Assembly (NCBI GenBank): GCA_937899155.1
Contig: CALDJM010000074.1
Location: forward strand, 1-5,465
DNA: 5,465 bases
Reading direction: 5' to 3'
From: an uncultured bacterium
Lineage (GTDB): Bacteria > Patescibacteriota > Dojkabacteria > SC72
This document shows, piece by piece, positions 5,051 through 5,465 of this stretch. The position numbers and the translations under genes were made by a program. Position 1 is the stretch's first letter. Each line of letters begins with the position of its first letter. Below the pieces are notes generated by a model. That model was not told where the DNA came from, searched no databases, and saw nothing but the letters and a program-made list of their open reading frames with translations.

Positions 5051-5465
5051 ATGAACAAAAATTCGAAAGTTAATCGAAAAGGTGAAGTTACATACCGCCC
5101 AAAGGATAGGTACGAAGGTTTTCCGATAGATTTGCCACATTGGCAAAGAAGAATTTTTGAAATAATCCCTGGTTTTATCCTCTGGACTCTTTTACTTCTG
5201 CCAATAGTTTTTGCTCTTCTGAAATGGACAACAGCATATGTAATCTATATTGCCTTTATCGTGGCATATTGGTTTTTCAGAGCTATTAAATTCACGGTTG
5301 GTGTAACTATTGGTGTGAGAAGAATGCAGGAGGCAGTAAAGACAGATTGGATGGCTAAGATAAAGGAATTAGATGATAAGAAGTTTGAGAAATTAAGATA
5401 TATCTACCTCTGTCCTGTATACAGTGAAGAGTACGAGATCTTAGATCCATCTTTTGAGGCTTGGT
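5051..5465 (+). CDS. Membrane-anchored glycosyltransferase, family 2-like (N-terminal part, runs off the window)
   Basis: The first 138 codons of a longer gene cut by the window edge. A basic cytoplasmic N-terminus (1-33) is followed by two probable transmembrane helices at about 38-58 (PGFILWTLLLLPIVFALL) and 62-78 (AYVIYIAFIVAYWFF). An amphipathic, charged linker (about 89-115) leads to the first strand of a GT-A-like fold, RYIYLCPVYSEEYEILDPSFEAW at 116-138. That wording (P-x-Y-x-E, then PSFEA) matches family 2 glycosyltransferases, which transfer sugars from nucleotide or lipid donors, and the layout resembles CPR membrane glycosyltransferases. The catalytic Asp motifs lie beyond the window, so activity cannot be judged. 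ATG 5051 has no Shine-Dalgarno but follows a TATAAT closely. Confidence 0.7.
   Translation, partial: MNKNSKVNRKGEVTYRPKDRYEGFPIDLPHWQRRIFEIIPGFILWTLLLLPIVFALLKWTTAYVIYIAFIVAYWFFRAIKFTVGVTIGVRRMQEAVKTDWMAKIKELDDKKFEKLRYIYLCPVYSEEYEILDPSFEAW

Noticed and set aside
4910..5146. 78-codon minus-strand frame containing RDRDSNPGYRDCTT
   Set aside because: It lies across the tRNA-Ser gene; this peptide is the familiar antisense translation of a tRNA T arm and anticodon region, not a protein.

Overview
The window is a low-G+C, densely packed bacterial segment. It carries one housekeeping gene run, one ABC-transporter ATPase, one tRNA gene and the start of a membrane glycosyltransferase, all on the + strand. 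Most starts lack a Shine-Dalgarno sequence, several genes overlap by one base (TAATG), and the cysteinyl-tRNA synthetase has HLGN and IPVHHSNE signatures of the kind I associate with Candidate Phyla Radiation (Patescibacteria) genomes. The terminal glycosyltransferase also resembles proteins I associate with that group. A CPR lineage with A+T-rich DNA, such as Dojkabacteria/WS6 or a relative, is my best guess, but it is inference. All intact genes read with the standard code, with no in-frame TGA.

Bases 1-88 hold a probable promoter (TATAAT at 48-53). From 89 to about 3924 there is a compact apparent operon. It encodes YbaB/EbfC nucleoid protein, RecR recombination mediator, CysRS, RNase HIII, an unrecognised 150-residue protein, and a 34-codon small ORF. 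The small ORF starts at GTG and has a perfect AGGAGGT ribosome site lying inside the end of the gene before it. YbaB, RecR and RNase HIII all concern DNA maintenance. CysRS is a translation gene that shares the transcript.

Bases 3925-4086 and 4828-4946 are the two intergenic stretches and the most interesting part. The first contains a long imperfect hairpin (18 pairs). Each then contains a copy of a 65-base module (52 of 65 positions identical without gaps, the last 24 exactly identical) ending in a palindromic site. Each copy is followed a few bases later by an extended -10 promoter element. One copy sits in front of the ABC ATPase gene and the other in front of tRNA-Ser(UGA). In copy 2 the palindrome is perfect (ACCGACC-A-GGTCGGT); in copy 1 one half-site is eroded. 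The promoter positions suggest that the ATPase is translated from a leaderless or nearly leaderless mRNA starting at Met 4087 rather than 4072. The glycosyltransferase, with TATAAT ending 9 bases before its ATG, may be similar.

The ABC ATPase resembles the COG4586-type exporters but has no permease beside it and seems to lack most of the family's C-terminal domain. No phage, transposase, CRISPR array or rRNA is visible. The strongest candidates for something undescribed are the duplicated promoter/operator module and the small Cys-containing ORF.
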